A stretch of 38,304 nt of DNA, taken from positions 1 through 38,304 of the forward strand of contig CAIJLV010000120.1 in NCBI GenBank assembly GCA_903821635.1, written 5' to 3'. Shown piece by piece: positions 10,223 through 18,545 of the stretch; within the stretch, counting starts at the first letter, position 1, and every line of letters begins with the position of its first letter. The notes under the pieces were generated by a model, which saw nothing but the letters and a program-made list of their open reading frames with translations, did not search any database and had not been told where the DNA came from. Made by a program: the position numbers and the translations under genes. The stretch comes from an uncultured Verrucomicrobiota bacterium (GTDB lineage: Bacteria; Verrucomicrobiota; Verrucomicrobiia; Limisphaerales; UBA9464).

Positions 10223-12244
10223 ATGCGAACAATTCGTTCTGGATTCCTCAGCTTGCTCCTGAGCGGAGTGGTGGCGGGCGTCAGTCGTCCCGTCGAGGCT
10301 CAGGATGTGTCGTTGCTCGGCGTGGTAAAAGGCATCTCCCATCAGCAATCGGGACCCGCCACTCTCACGCTCCAGCCAGAAAACCCCTATCAATTCAGCA
10401 CCTTCGTCGAACTGTCGGCCCCGGGACGCGTGCTGAACGCTTCCCTCACCCCGCCGGGCAAAAGTGCGTTGCCACTGGGAGACGATGGCGATGGCTGGTA
10501 TCTGGATGCTGGCTTTGCGACCGCGGCCGCCCGCGACGCAGCCTTTCCCAACGGTAACTTCACCCTGCGAGTCATCGGCCAAAATGACGGGCTCCGCACC
10601 GTGGTGGTGCCGCTGGCGGCCGACGCGTATCCGCCGATTCCCCAGCTCAACAATTTCAGTTCTCTGCAAAACGTCGCGCCGGGAGAACCGCTGACGCTGA
10701 CGTGGACGCCCTTCACCGGCGGCACGCTGACCGATTTTGTCCAATTGGAAATCAACAGCAGCAGTAACAGCGACCAAGTCATCTTTGAAACCTCCGGCCC
10801 CGGCGAACCCGGCAGCCTGAACGGCACGCAGACTACGGTCACGATTCCCGCCGGCCGGTTGGCCGCCGGCCAGAGTTACACCGCACGCCTGATGTTCGCG
10901 AAAATCGTCGCCCTCAACGCCACCGACTACGGCCAGGGGGTCCCCGCCATCGGCGCCTTCTTTCAGCAAACGAGGTTCCCGATCTCCGTAGTCAACTCCA
11001 ACGACACCGAGGCCCCGCAGCTATCGCACTCCAGCCCGCCTAACTGGGAAAACTCAGTGCCCCGGAATTCCGGCGTGGCCTTTCAGTTCAACGAATCGAT
11101 GCAACCGCTCCAGTCCATCGTTTGGTCGGGCGCTGACCCCGCCCAGTTCACCTACCGCTGGAGCCATGATCGCCGGGTGCTTTTCTGCCTGTATTCGCCC
11201 CAGTTGCCAGCCGGTGCCACCATCTCCTGGCAATTGAACCGCAACGGTTTTAAGGACCTCGCGGGTAACTCGCTCGGGTATGATCCGCAAGGAACCTTCA
11301 GCACCGAAACAAACAATGCCGTGGGCTTGCCCGACGTGGCCATCGCCGGTTTGTTCAAAGCGGAAATCTTCACCCAAGCTCCCGGCGCTTCTCCGCAAAT
11401 CCGCAGCGAAAAAGGCTATGCGGCAGGCGTGTTTGCGGACTCAAATGGATTTAACACCATCGTCGCGGGCTCGCTCCGACTACCCACTGGTCAGGTCGAA
11501 TCCTTGAGCTACAGCCAAGGCGACTCGTTCGAACTGGAGACTGAAGTCGACACCAAGGTTGAGCTAGAGGCCAACGCCCCGTTGGGCACCTACGAATTGA
11601 CGTTAGAAACGGTGCATCAGGGCAGCCGGACCGTGATGCTGCCCCTGCCCTCCGATGCGTATCCCTCCCCGCCGGAACTGCTAAATTTGGTGGCCGCCCA
11701 AACGTTCGACCCAGCGCAACCCCTGACGCTATCGTGGAAACCCATGGTGGGCGGCACAGTCAACGATTTCATCGGCCTTTGGGTTGATTCCGGTAACTCC
11801 GGCCATTCCGTCTTTGAGACACCCGAGTTTCAATCCGGTCAGGCCCTGAAGGGCACGGCCACCTCGGTGACGATTCCCGCCGGGACGATGCGGCCAGGCC
11901 GCTCCTATGACGTGGAATTGGAGTTTGGCCATCCGACCACCATCGACACCACCAGTCTGCCAGGCAGCACCTTCGTGGTCGCCTTCACCCGACTGACCCA
12001 AGTGCAGATCAACGCGGCGGGCGCGGTGGTTCCCCCCCGGATACAACTCACCCCCAGCCAAGCGGGCCACTGGCACCTGCGCGTGACGGGCGACCCCGGG
12101 GTCAATTACGTGCTCGAAGCCACGCCGCAGTTGGGCGGTAGCTGGAACGCGGTGGGGGAATTTCAGATCTTTGGCGAGGCGTTTACCTTCGACGATTGGG
12201 ACCCATCCGGGCAGCGCTTCTACCGCGTTCGCGAACGCTTCTGA
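10223..12244 (+). CDS. secreted protein with duplicated module and Big_5-like domain
   Basis: Exported protein of 673 residues, function unknown. A signal peptide (hydrophobic core LSLLLSGVVAGV, cleavage probably after VEA at 26) is followed by two copies of a ~220-residue module (about 28-257 and 371-592). Between them lies an Ig-like segment (about 265-362) resembling the Big_5/SbsA fold (SPPNWENSVPRNSGVAFQFNE). The C-terminus carries a ~60-residue module (YVLEAT ... FYRVRERF) also found at the end of the giant CotH protein. Landmarks repeated in the two copies include DAYPxxPxLxN, LTLxWxPxxGGTxxDF and VTIPAG. It is divergent from the CotH gene across a ~260-bp gap, which may mean joint regulation. 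The ATG at 10223 lacks a clear Shine-Dalgarno but begins the signal peptide. Confidence 0.85.
   Translation: MRTIRSGFLSLLLSGVVAGVSRPVEAQDVSLLGVVKGISHQQSGPATLTLQPENPYQFSTFVELSAPGRVLNASLTPPGKSALPLGDDGDGWYLDAGFATAAARDAAFPNGNFTLRVIGQNDGLRTVVVPLAADAYPPIPQLNNFSSLQNVAPGEPLTLTWTPFTGGTLTDFVQLEINSSSNSDQVIFETSGPGEPGSLNGTQTTVTIPAGRLAAGQSYTARLMFAKIVALNATDYGQGVPAIGAFFQQTRFPISVVNSNDTEAPQLSHSSPPNWENSVPRNSGVAFQFNESMQPLQSIVWSGADPAQFTYRWSHDRRVLFCLYSPQLPAGATISWQLNRNGFKDLAGNSLGYDPQGTFSTETNNAVGLPDVAIAGLFKAEIFTQAPGASPQIRSEKGYAAGVFADSNGFNTIVAGSLRLPTGQVESLSYSQGDSFELETEVDTKVELEANAPLGTYELTLETVHQGSRTVMLPLPSDAYPSPPELLNLVAAQTFDPAQPLTLSWKPMVGGTVNDFIGLWVDSGNSGHSVFETPEFQSGQALKGTATSVTIPAGTMRPGRSYDVELEFGHPTTIDTTSLPGSTFVVAFTRLTQVQINAAGAVVPPRIQLTPSQAGHWHLRVTGDPGVNYVLEATPQLGGSWNAVGEFQIFGEAFTFDDWDPSGQRFYRVRERF
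10304..11998 (+). repeat. internal protein-level duplication inside the secreted protein gene
   Basis: Codons 28-257 (10304-10993) and 371-592 (11333-11998) encode two diverged copies of one module. Aligned landmarks are VVVPLAADAYPPIPQLNN against VMLPLPSDAYPSPPELLN, LTLTWTPFTGGTLTDF against LTLSWKPMVGGTVNDF, FETSGPGEP against FETPEFQSG, and TTVTIPAGRL against TSVTIPAGTM. The DNA itself has diverged, so the duplication is old. Confidence 0.8.
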
Positions 12245-12262
12245 GCGTCCTCGCCGCGCCAT

Positions 12263-13318
12263 TCACAGCCCCAATTCGCTGAATACTCGGAAATAAAGCC
12301 AATGCCCGAAGTCATTCGGGTGATTGATGTTATTGCCGAGCAAATCCTCCGGCTGCTTGCGGTTGGCCAACGCCTGCCAGTTGTTGAAGATATCCGCAAA
12401 CGCGCAGCCGGTTTCCCGGGCCACCCGTTCGGTCGCCGCCGCGTATTGCTCCATGCGGTGGGTGCCAAACTTCCATTTCGGGTTTGGCGGAAACGCAGAG
12501 AACAAGACCACTTCGGCGCCCGTGCTCACGCGGATGCGAGCGATCAACTCCTTCAGGTTGGCCTCAAACTGGGGAATCAGCACCCCGCCCACGTTGTGAT
12601 CGTTCATGCCGAAGCCAATCAGCACCAGATCCGGCTGCTCCGCGATGACCTTGGCTTGTAGCCGTTGACCACCCTGCACGGTGCCGTCGCCACCGGTCGC
12701 GCCGTTGACGGCAGTCACGCGGGTTTGCGGATATTTGGAGCGCAATTCGTCCGCCCAGCGATTCCAGAAAATCAAGTCCGGCTGGGTGGCGTCGCCGCCC
12801 GCCGTAATGCTGTCGCCAAACGCAACGAGCTTGAAGTCACCCCCGGCCTGCAGCTTCGCGGCCGACTTCGGCAGCCAAGCCACCTGTGAACCTTGGACTG
12901 GCCAAACGCTCGCCGCCCGGAACGAGTAATCCACAAAGGCAAAGAAACCGCCGTTGCCGAACCCGGGGAATTTCGAGTGATCGAACGCCACTTGGCCAAA
13001 CAACGAATTCGTCTGGAAATCAGGAATGCGGGACCCAGGCAGCCGCCGAACCGTGCCCGCCGCATAGTCCACTACGTAATCACGCCCCGCGACATACTCC
13101 ACCCCGCCGGCGCCGGGACGGTAGCGACTGCGCACGCCAAGCGGCTCGGAGGGCACAGGCTTAAAGGCCAACGCTGCGGGCGCTTCGCCCACTAAAACCA
13201 CGGATTCGCCCGTCTGCCGCTGAACCTTCGGGCCGGTCGAGGTCACACACCCAGAACCCAACCAGGCGACGACGCCCGCGAGTAGAATTTTAGCCGGCCC
13301 ATTCCATCTTGAATCCAT
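12263..13318 (-). CDS. SGNH/GDSL-family hydrolase, probable lipoprotein
   Basis: Predicted exported esterase or carbohydrate deacetylase of 351 residues. The hydrophobic N-terminus ends in WLGSGC with C24 as possible lipidation site; the lipobox is imperfect because Gly replaces Leu at -3. About 130 residues of unassigned N-terminal domain precede the SGNH hydrolase fold. That fold shows block I GDSITAGG (nucleophile S170), block II NGATGG, block III GFGMNDHN (N239) and block V HPNDFGH (D336, H339), so all catalytic positions are present. The ATG at 13318 starts the signal peptide. It faces the neighbouring secreted protein gene with an 18-base gap, leaving no room for long separate terminators. 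Context among secreted proteins suggests glycan work at the cell surface; the substrate cannot be read. Confidence 0.88.
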   Translation of the reverse strand: MDSRWNGPAKILLAGVVAWLGSGCVTSTGPKVQRQTGESVVLVGEAPAALAFKPVPSEPLGVRSRYRPGAGGVEYVAGRDYVVDYAAGTVRRLPGSRIPDFQTNSLFGQVAFDHSKFPGFGNGGFFAFVDYSFRAASVWPVQGSQVAWLPKSAAKLQAGGDFKLVAFGDSITAGGDATQPDLIFWNRWADELRSKYPQTRVTAVNGATGGDGTVQGGQRLQAKVIAEQPDLVLIGFGMNDHNVGGVLIPQFEANLKELIARIRVSTGAEVVLFSAFPPNPKWKFGTHRMEQYAAATERVARETGCAFADIFNNWQALANRKQPEDLLGNNINHPNDFGHWLYFRVFSELGL

Positions 13319-13530
13319 GGCGACCACGCTAAGGCTCACCCCGTGGAATTGGCCACCGCAAAGCACGCGTCGAGCCTCCGTGACGATTCGCCAAAGCCTC
13401 GGCTAGGGCCGACTTCCAAGCCAAGGGGACGCCGAAATTGCCCCCTTCCCCAGCTGGGTAAGCGCAGTCGGTCGATGCCTGCTTGCCCTCAGCGCAGTCA
13501 AACCACGGGTCGGCTCACGCCGAGCGCGGC

Positions 13531-14355
13531 TCAATCCTTCGATCTCCCGTCGTCGGGCGTCCAGTTGCCAATCTCGGTGTGCGGATCGTTGTCGTTATTC
13601 CAACGGCGCCGCCATTCGGTGTTCTTGGGGTTGACCACTTCCTTCCGCAGCGCCGACTCCGCGTGGCCGTCGGCGAGCATGAGATTGCTGCGCTGATTGT
13701 GGCGCTTGGAGGGCCACTGGTCGGCTTCCTTGGGATCCACGTTTCCGTCCCAACTGGAGTCCGTTTTGCTGTCGGCCAGCATGATCAGGGAGCTCGGCGC
13801 AATGACGGCCGATTCCTTCACTTCCGGAACGATACCGACATCGCCGCCCAACCCGAGTTGCGGCAACTGACCGGGCGCCTTCAGTCCCCAGTCATTATAG
13901 CCATAGGTAAAGGCCGCCGCCCCCTTGGAAAACACCGGGGTGCCGATGTATTCGAGTTGTCCCTTGAGGGTCTTGTTGACGTTCGTATCCCACTTGGCGC
14001 TGGGTAATCCGGCCGGGCACCAAAAGGACGCCCGGTTGGTGCCCATCTGCGAAAACAGGCGGTTCACCCAGATGTAGGAGAAGTAGCCGGGGTTAGCCTT
14101 GCCATCGACGGTCGTGCGCGCGTCGATGCACCCGGGATACGCCCGGAACTCCTGCACATACATGATGGTGGCGAGCCCCATCTGCCGCTGATTGTTCAAA
14201 CAGGCCGTGCCGAGAGCTTTGCCCTTGGCTTTGCCCAAGGCGGGCAAAAGCATACCGGCCAGAATCGCAATGATGGCGATGACCACCAGCAGTTCGATCA
14301 GGGTGAAGGCGAGGCGTGCGCTGGAGTTGGCCGCCGAGGGGCAATGGGTCCGCAT
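13531..14355 (-). CDS. type II secretion-like pseudopilin with H-x9-DG motif
   Basis: Pseudopilin-like protein of 274 residues. The N-terminus has a short positive leader and the prepilin motif [13 protein letters not shown], with mature E5 at residue 21, followed by one hydrophobic helix that anchors it in the inner membrane. The residue before the cleavage site is Ala16 (RLA|FTLIE) where Gly is usual, which may affect prepilin peptidase processing. The C-terminal half carries H-x9-DG (H of RHNQ, then ADGH), the mark of a large family abundant in Verrucomicrobiota, Planctomycetota and Lentisphaerota. The ATG at 14355 gives the standard leader; upstream in-frame codons add an unlikely 51 residues. 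No pilus-assembly ATPase or peptidase gene lies nearby, so it must use machinery encoded elsewhere. Confidence 0.9.
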   Translation of the reverse strand: MRTHCPSAANSSARLAFTLIELLVVIAIIAILAGMLLPALGKAKGKALGTACLNNQRQMGLATIMYVQEFRAYPGCIDARTTVDGKANPGYFSYIWVNRLFSQMGTNRASFWCPAGLPSAKWDTNVNKTLKGQLEYIGTPVFSKGAAAFTYGYNDWGLKAPGQLPQLGLGGDVGIVPEVKESAVIAPSSLIMLADSKTDSSWDGNVDPKEADQWPSKRHNQRSNLMLADGHAESALRKEVVNPKNTEWRRRWNNDNDPHTEIGNWTPDDGRSKD

Positions 14356-14449
14356 AAGAGCTGTCTTTCGGTGAATTGAGAAAACCTTGCGCCGTCGCCG
14401 AACGGGCAGCCATGCCGAGCCGGCACGAAGCCCTATCGGGAATGCACCT

Positions 14450-14746
14450 TCAACGTCCAGCCCGCTGCGTCGCGAGCCGGTCCGCCGTTTGGGCCAAGGC
14501 AAAATCACGGTCGGTCAAGCCGCCGGCGTCATGCGTGGTCAGGGCGAGTCGCACTCGATTCCAACGAATGTCGATATCGGGATGGTGCTGCGCCTTTTCC
14601 GCAGCGCGGGCGACGGCGTTAACAAATTTTAGCGCCGCGACGAAATCGCCAAACTCAAACGTCCGCCCGATGACTTGGCCTCGCCGGGTCCAGTGGGGCA
14701 CGGTTGCTTGGGCGGCCTGTAGCTGCGAACGGACGAGCTTTTCCAT
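14450..14746 (-). CDS. phhB: 4a-hydroxytetrahydrobiopterin (pterin-4a-carbinolamine) dehydratase
   Basis: Small cytoplasmic enzyme of 98 residues, typical PCD/DCoH size. It dehydrates 4a-hydroxy-tetrahydropterin to the quinonoid form, recycling the cofactor of aromatic amino-acid hydroxylases; in many bacteria it may instead serve another pterin such as the molybdenum cofactor. The family signature is visible: [13 protein letters not shown] with H54-H55, H72 in LTTHD, then D81. No phenylalanine hydroxylase is in the window, so the physiological partner is unknown. The gene lies alone between the pseudopilin and CBM48 genes on the same strand, with gaps of about 100 bases on both sides. Confidence 0.9.
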   Translation of the reverse strand: MEKLVRSQLQAAQATVPHWTRRGQVIGRTFEFGDFVAALKFVNAVARAAEKAQHHPDIDIRWNRVRLALTTHDAGGLTDRDFALAQTADRLATQRAGR

Positions 14747-14850
14747 CCCGGCAAGGCTCGCGGCTGGGGGTGGGCGGGCAAGCGTAGTTCAAGCGAACGG
14801 CGGGCGCCGAAATCCGGGCCGATCCCGACGCGGCGCGCCGCCCGCCCCGC

Positions 14851-15165
14851 TTAACTGACTTGGATCAACGAGACCTTTTCGCCGCGTTCATTGCGGGCGA
14901 GGCCTTGAGCGCGGGGATCGTTCACCGGCTTGCCGTCCACGATGAACTGGTAGTGATGGCCCCCGTGCCCGAGGGTGACGGCGAGTTGCCAAGAGCCATC
15001 AAAGCCTTTTTTCATCGGATGACTGGCGCCATCCCAGTCATTGAAATCGCCCACCAGAAAGACACTCTGGGCCTGGGGGGCAAGACAGATGAAATTAACC
15101 GGCTTTTGGGTGGCCTTCACCTGAAGGCGTTGAAGCGGCGAATGGGCTGGGCGGAGTGGATGCAT
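14851..15165 (-). CDS. stand-alone CBM48 / AMPK glycogen-binding-like domain protein
   Basis: Protein of 104 residues that is almost entirely one carbohydrate-binding module of the CBM48/AMPK-beta type. It shows VNFICLAPQAQSVFLVGDFNDWD, then the FDGSWQLAVTL and YQFIVDG strands, and the ND of the family's final turn. Such modules bind alpha-1,4-glucans and usually sit in front of an enzyme domain, but no catalytic domain is attached and no glycogen enzyme is adjacent. It has no signal peptide, so it is probably cytoplasmic. The ATG at 15165 is the only reasonable start; a perfect TATAAT lies only 8 bases upstream and there is no Shine-Dalgarno. A role as a glycogen-targeting subunit is inference. 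Confidence 0.85.
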   Translation of the reverse strand: MHPLRPAHSPLQRLQVKATQKPVNFICLAPQAQSVFLVGDFNDWDGASHPMKKGFDGSWQLAVTLGHGGHHYQFIVDGKPVNDPRAQGLARNERGEKVSLIQVS

Positions 15166-15173
15166 GGAATCAA

Positions 15174-15179
15174 ATTATA
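15174..15179 (-). promoter_or_regulatory. consensus -10 box (TATAAT) close to the CBM48 gene start
   Basis: The minus strand reads TATAAT exactly, 8 bases before the ATG at 15165. A transcript initiated from it would begin at or within a few bases of the ATG, giving a leaderless or nearly leaderless mRNA. No good -35 hexamer stands 16-18 bases upstream. AT-rich sequence is rare in this GC-rich window, which makes chance less likely but does not exclude it. Confidence 0.4.
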
Positions 15180-15271
15180 ACCACGCCCGGGGGTAAGTTT
15201 CCCGCGGACAGCGAGTTAAGAAGGCATCCGAAGACGCAAGCGCAAGGCCAAGTTGGCGAGTTGGCGGCAGA

Positions 15272-16300
15272 TTATTTCGGCGGCACGCCACCGGACTGCC
15301 GGAGCACCAGTTGGCTGCGCAAATACCCGTCCACCGGCGCGCCCTGCCAAGCAGTCAACCACACGTCCGCCAGCATTTGGCCGCCGCGCTGGAGCTGTTG
15401 CCGCAGCAGTTCCCGCCCCTCTAGGCCGCGCGCGCCATCGCCGGACAGGCGGCCGGTTTGCTCCATCTGATACAAGGTCTCCACGTGCGGGGCCTGCTGT
15501 AGGACAAATCCCAAAGCCAACGGGAACAGATTGTCGCGATTTGTCCCCGGCGTGCGTTCCCAGACAGACTTAGCCGGAGTCACCTGCGCCAAGAGCGGGG
15601 CGCGGTCCAAACCGACTTTGCGCAGGTAGCCGCCATCAATCCAGCCGTGAAAGGTGCGATTGGTGGTGTAGCCGTTCGGGTTGGCCTGCACCCAGCCATT
15701 GTAGTTCCGGGTCGTGTGCAAGGGTTGCACCGCGTCGCCGATGAAGTGGCCCATCAGGCCCATGAGGTAAACCACGTTAGCGCGTGCATTGGCCACTTCG
15801 TCGGCCGTGCCGCCAAACTGTTCGAACGTGCGCAGGTAGCTGAACGCCGATTTCAACCGCCCGTAGTCTTCGGTGATTCGCCACGGCAGGAACCCGGGCA
15901 GCCATTTGGTGCGATCCTGATCCACCAAGGGATCCGGCGCGGGAAATTTCGCGGGCTCCTTGGCCCGGGCGAGGGCGACTTGGGCCACGAACTCATGGCG
16001 GTAGGCGCTCACGTTGGTGGCGTTCAGGCCGAGCGGAGGCAGGTCTTCAAGGTCGAGAAAGTGATCGGGATTATTGACGTGTTTGAGGGTCAGTTCGCTT
16101 GTGTTGCGCCAGCGATCCGCTTCCCCGGCGAGGAAGGCGATGCGTTCCGCGTGCGCCGGTTCCCGCACAAACGCCGGAAAGTTGGTGGGCAGACTCGCGA
16201 GGGCGAGTTCATTGATCAGGCGGTGGCCTTCGTAATCCCAGGCGAGCAACTGCCAGGACAGCGTCAAAACCGCTCCACCCCACCGCAACAATGGTTTCAT
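15272..16300 (-). CDS. secreted S1/P1-type nuclease (zinc-dependent)
   Basis: Exported phosphodiesterase of 342 residues in the S1/P1 nuclease superfamily, which cleaves single-stranded DNA or RNA through three zinc ions. All expected ligands are visible. After the signal peptide (residues 1-20, LLA|W) the mature chain would begin with W21, as in nuclease P1 where the N-terminal Trp binds zinc. H26 (GH), D62 and H80 follow, then H185, D189 and H195 in GHFIGDAVQPLH, and H218 and D222 in FHGWID. The spacings 5, 4+6 and 4 equal those of P1. The ATG at 16300 was chosen because it starts the signal peptide. Scavenging phosphate or nucleotides from extracellular nucleic acid is a likely role. The 112-bp gap to the divergent epimerase gene holds its promoter. 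Confidence 0.9.
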   Translation of the reverse strand: MKPLLRWGGAVLTLSWQLLAWDYEGHRLINELALASLPTNFPAFVREPAHAERIAFLAGEADRWRNTSELTLKHVNNPDHFLDLEDLPPLGLNATNVSAYRHEFVAQVALARAKEPAKFPAPDPLVDQDRTKWLPGFLPWRITEDYGRLKSAFSYLRTFEQFGGTADEVANARANVVYLMGLMGHFIGDAVQPLHTTRNYNGWVQANPNGYTTNRTFHGWIDGGYLRKVGLDRAPLLAQVTPAKSVWERTPGTNRDNLFPLALGFVLQQAPHVETLYQMEQTGRLSGDGARGLEGRELLRQQLQRGGQMLADVWLTAWQGAPVDGYLRSQLVLRQSGGVPPK

Positions 16301-16412
16301 CAAGGCCAAGAAAACCCGCGATGTCGGGCGCAAGGCAAGGAACGAAGCCACGACTTTTGCCGTGGGTGTGGATTCGCATTTCCCGGGCTACCTCTTTTGC
16401 TAGCGTGCGGCC

Positions 16413-17228
16413 ATGCGATTCACGATTTGCAACGAGATCTTCAAGGATTGGTCGTTTGCCCGGGCCTGCCAGTTGGCCCAAGAATCCGGTTACGAGGCGA
16501 TCGAGGTGGCGCCCTTCACCTTTAATCCGTTGGTCACCGAAATCTCCCCCGCGCGCCGAACCGAACTCCGGGAAACCGCGCGCAACGCCGGTTTGGCGAT
16601 TTCAGGCATCCATTGGGTGCTGGCCTACACGGAGGGATTTTATGTGACTCATCCTGATCCCGCAGTGCGTGCCCGGACCCGGGATTACTTAGTCGCAGCC
16701 ATCGATTTTTGCGCAGACCTCGGCGGGCGGTTCATGATTTTCGGCTCCCCCAAGCGCCGGGATCTGTTGCCCGGGGTAACCCCGGCCGACGGCGCCGCCT
16801 ATTGCTTGGACTCTTTTGCGGCGGCCATCCAGCGCGCGGAACAAGTTGGCGTCACGATCTGCTTGGAACCACTCGCACCCGAGGAGACTAATTTCCTCAA
16901 CACCGCGGCCGACGCGATTGCCCTCGCTGAGCGGGCCCAATCGAAGGCGTTCCAAGTCATGCTCGACGTCAAAGCCATGTGCGCCGAGGCCAAGCCGATC
17001 CCGCAGATCATCCACGAATCCGCCGGCCGGTTTGCCTACTTCCACGCCAACGACCGCAACCTCAAGGGACCGGGCTTTGGCGACGTGGATTATGGTCCGA
17101 TCGCGACGGCGCTACGCGAGGTCAACTACGACGGCGACGTCTCCGTCGAGGTATTCAAGTTCGAGGAAGGCCCCGAAGTCATCGCCCGCGAAAGCCGCCG
17201 TTATCTGCGCCAACACTTCGAAGCCTAA
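16413..17228 (+). CDS. sugar phosphate isomerase/epimerase family TIM-barrel protein
   Basis: Cytoplasmic TIM-barrel protein of 271 residues in the xylose-isomerase-like/AP-endonuclease-2 superfamily, close in layout to D-tagatose-3-epimerase-like enzymes. The metal-binding quartet can be placed at E152 (CLEPL), D185 (MLDVKAM), H211 (YFHAND) and E246 (SVEVF), with H67 (GIHW) in the N-terminal half. The substrate cannot be inferred; relatives act on free ketoses, inosose or hydroxypyruvate. The ATG at 16413 begins the conserved MRFTICNEIF strand. The next gene starts 14 bases after its stop on the same strand, so the two are probably cotranscribed, though the partner is a secreted protein with no evident metabolic link. 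Confidence 0.87.
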   Translation: MRFTICNEIFKDWSFARACQLAQESGYEAIEVAPFTFNPLVTEISPARRTELRETARNAGLAISGIHWVLAYTEGFYVTHPDPAVRARTRDYLVAAIDFCADLGGRFMIFGSPKRRDLLPGVTPADGAAYCLDSFAAAIQRAEQVGVTICLEPLAPEETNFLNTAADAIALAERAQSKAFQVMLDVKAMCAEAKPIPQIIHESAGRFAYFHANDRNLKGPGFGDVDYGPIATALREVNYDGDVSVEVFKFEEGPEVIARESRRYLRQHFEA

Positions 17229-17242
17229 AGGCACCCTCGCCG

Positions 17243-18520
17243 ATGAAGTCCTGCGCGCTTGCCTGCCTCAGTTTGACGCTGGGAGCCGGAATTCTTCGGG
17301 CAGCGGCTGACGGATTTCGCCTGAATGAGCTGCTGGTGAACGCTCCCAAGGGCTGGCTGGAATTGGCCAATCCAACGCCGCTATCAGCCCCCCTCAGCGG
17401 AGTCGAAATCCGCCTGCTCCAAGGAGCCCAATCGCAGTCCTGGCGCTGGGGTCCGGATTGGGAACTGGGGCCGGGAAGTTTTCTGGTGCTGAGTCTCGCT
17501 GAGCTGGGTTTGGAATTTTCTCCCACCGGCGGACGGATCGAGCTTTGGTCGAGCGCCGGCACACGGCTGGAGGTCTTGGATTACGGCCCCCAATTGCCCA
17601 TGGAGAGCATCGGCCGCGTGGGGGAACGCTGGGTGCTATTGGCCGCCCCCTCGCCCGGCAATGAAAACGGCGCGGCGGCGGACCTCGATGAGCTCACGGC
17701 CGTCCGGCTCAACGAATGGCTGCCCACCTCGGCGGTTCGTCCTGGGTGGATCGAATTGTTCAACCCTGGCCAACGCCCGGTCAATCTGGCGGGCGCCTGG
17801 CTCCGTCACCACGAGTCGGGCACGGGGCGAGCAGAGTTTGTGTTTGCCCCATTGAGTTTGATCGAACCGCTGGGCTGGCAAGTGTTTCAAGCCCATCCCG
17901 GAGCCGCCGCCTCGGCCTGGAACACCGGCTTGGACTTGGGGCCGACTGGGGCGGCACTGCAACTGTTTAGCCCGGGAGGCCTCTTGGTGGATTCAGTCAC
18001 TCCAGCGGCGGCGCTCTCGTCGCTGAGCCAAGGCCGCTTGCCGGATGGCGGCTCCTTCATTGCCGCGCTTTCGCAGGGAACCCCGGGCCGGATGAATCAG
18101 AGCGATTTCGACACCGACGCCGATGGCATGGGTGACGGTTGGGAAGTCCGTTACCGACTGGAGCCCACCAATCCGGCCGACGCCGCCGCCGACCCGGATC
18201 AGGATGGCTTGAGCAACTTGGAAGAATTTCGAGCCGGGCGAAATCCGCGCGCCCACGATCCGCCGATCCCTGTCCTCGCCGAACTGGCTTCGCTCGGACG
18301 ACTCAGCCTTCGCTTTCGGGCCGAAGCCGGCACGTCCTATTCCATCCTCGTCGGCGAAAAGCCGGAGGCGGTCACGGAACTTTTTGTCCCCTTCATTGCC
18401 GATGGCCCGGCCCGAACGGTGGAAATCACCGACGATCCGGCGCAGGCGCGATTTTATCAGGTCGTCACGCCCGCCCGGGCGCAGTCGCAGTCGGAGCTTG
18501 GCCGCCGCCAACGCCCGTGA
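17243..18520 (+). CDS. secreted lamin-tail-domain protein with Ca-binding-like repeats
   Basis: Exported protein of 425 residues, function unknown. The signal peptide (MKSCALACLSLTLGAGILRAAA) is followed by two lamin-tail-like domains (about 24-139 and 152-282), recognisable from FRLNELL...WLELANP and VRLNEWL...WIELFNP. Residues 288-336 hold two Asp-rich loops, DFDTDADGMGDGW and DPDQDGLSNLEEF, like thrombospondin-type-3 or dockerin calcium loops. A C-terminal region (345-408) ends RFYQV, echoing the module at the ends of the CotH protein and the 673-residue protein. The ATG at 17243 starts the signal peptide; the open frame upstream is only the shadow of the epimerase gene. It probably shares a transcript with that gene and converges on comB with a 25-base gap. 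Confidence 0.83.
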   Translation: MKSCALACLSLTLGAGILRAAADGFRLNELLVNAPKGWLELANPTPLSAPLSGVEIRLLQGAQSQSWRWGPDWELGPGSFLVLSLAELGLEFSPTGGRIELWSSAGTRLEVLDYGPQLPMESIGRVGERWVLLAAPSPGNENGAAADLDELTAVRLNEWLPTSAVRPGWIELFNPGQRPVNLAGAWLRHHESGTGRAEFVFAPLSLIEPLGWQVFQAHPGAAASAWNTGLDLGPTGAALQLFSPGGLLVDSVTPAAALSSLSQGRLPDGGSFIAALSQGTPGRMNQSDFDTDADGMGDGWEVRYRLEPTNPADAAADPDQDGLSNLEEFRAGRNPRAHDPPIPVLAELASLGRLSLRFRAEAGTSYSILVGEKPEAVTELFVPFIADGPARTVEITDDPAQARFYQVVTPARAQSQSELGRRQRP

Positions 18521-18545
18521 CCGATGAGCTCACTTACTCCCCTCT

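Noticed and set aside
10121..10969. 282-codon minus-strand frame over the start of the 673-residue protein gene
   Set aside because: The plus frame has signal peptide and internal repeat; the minus frame has neither signal nor family.
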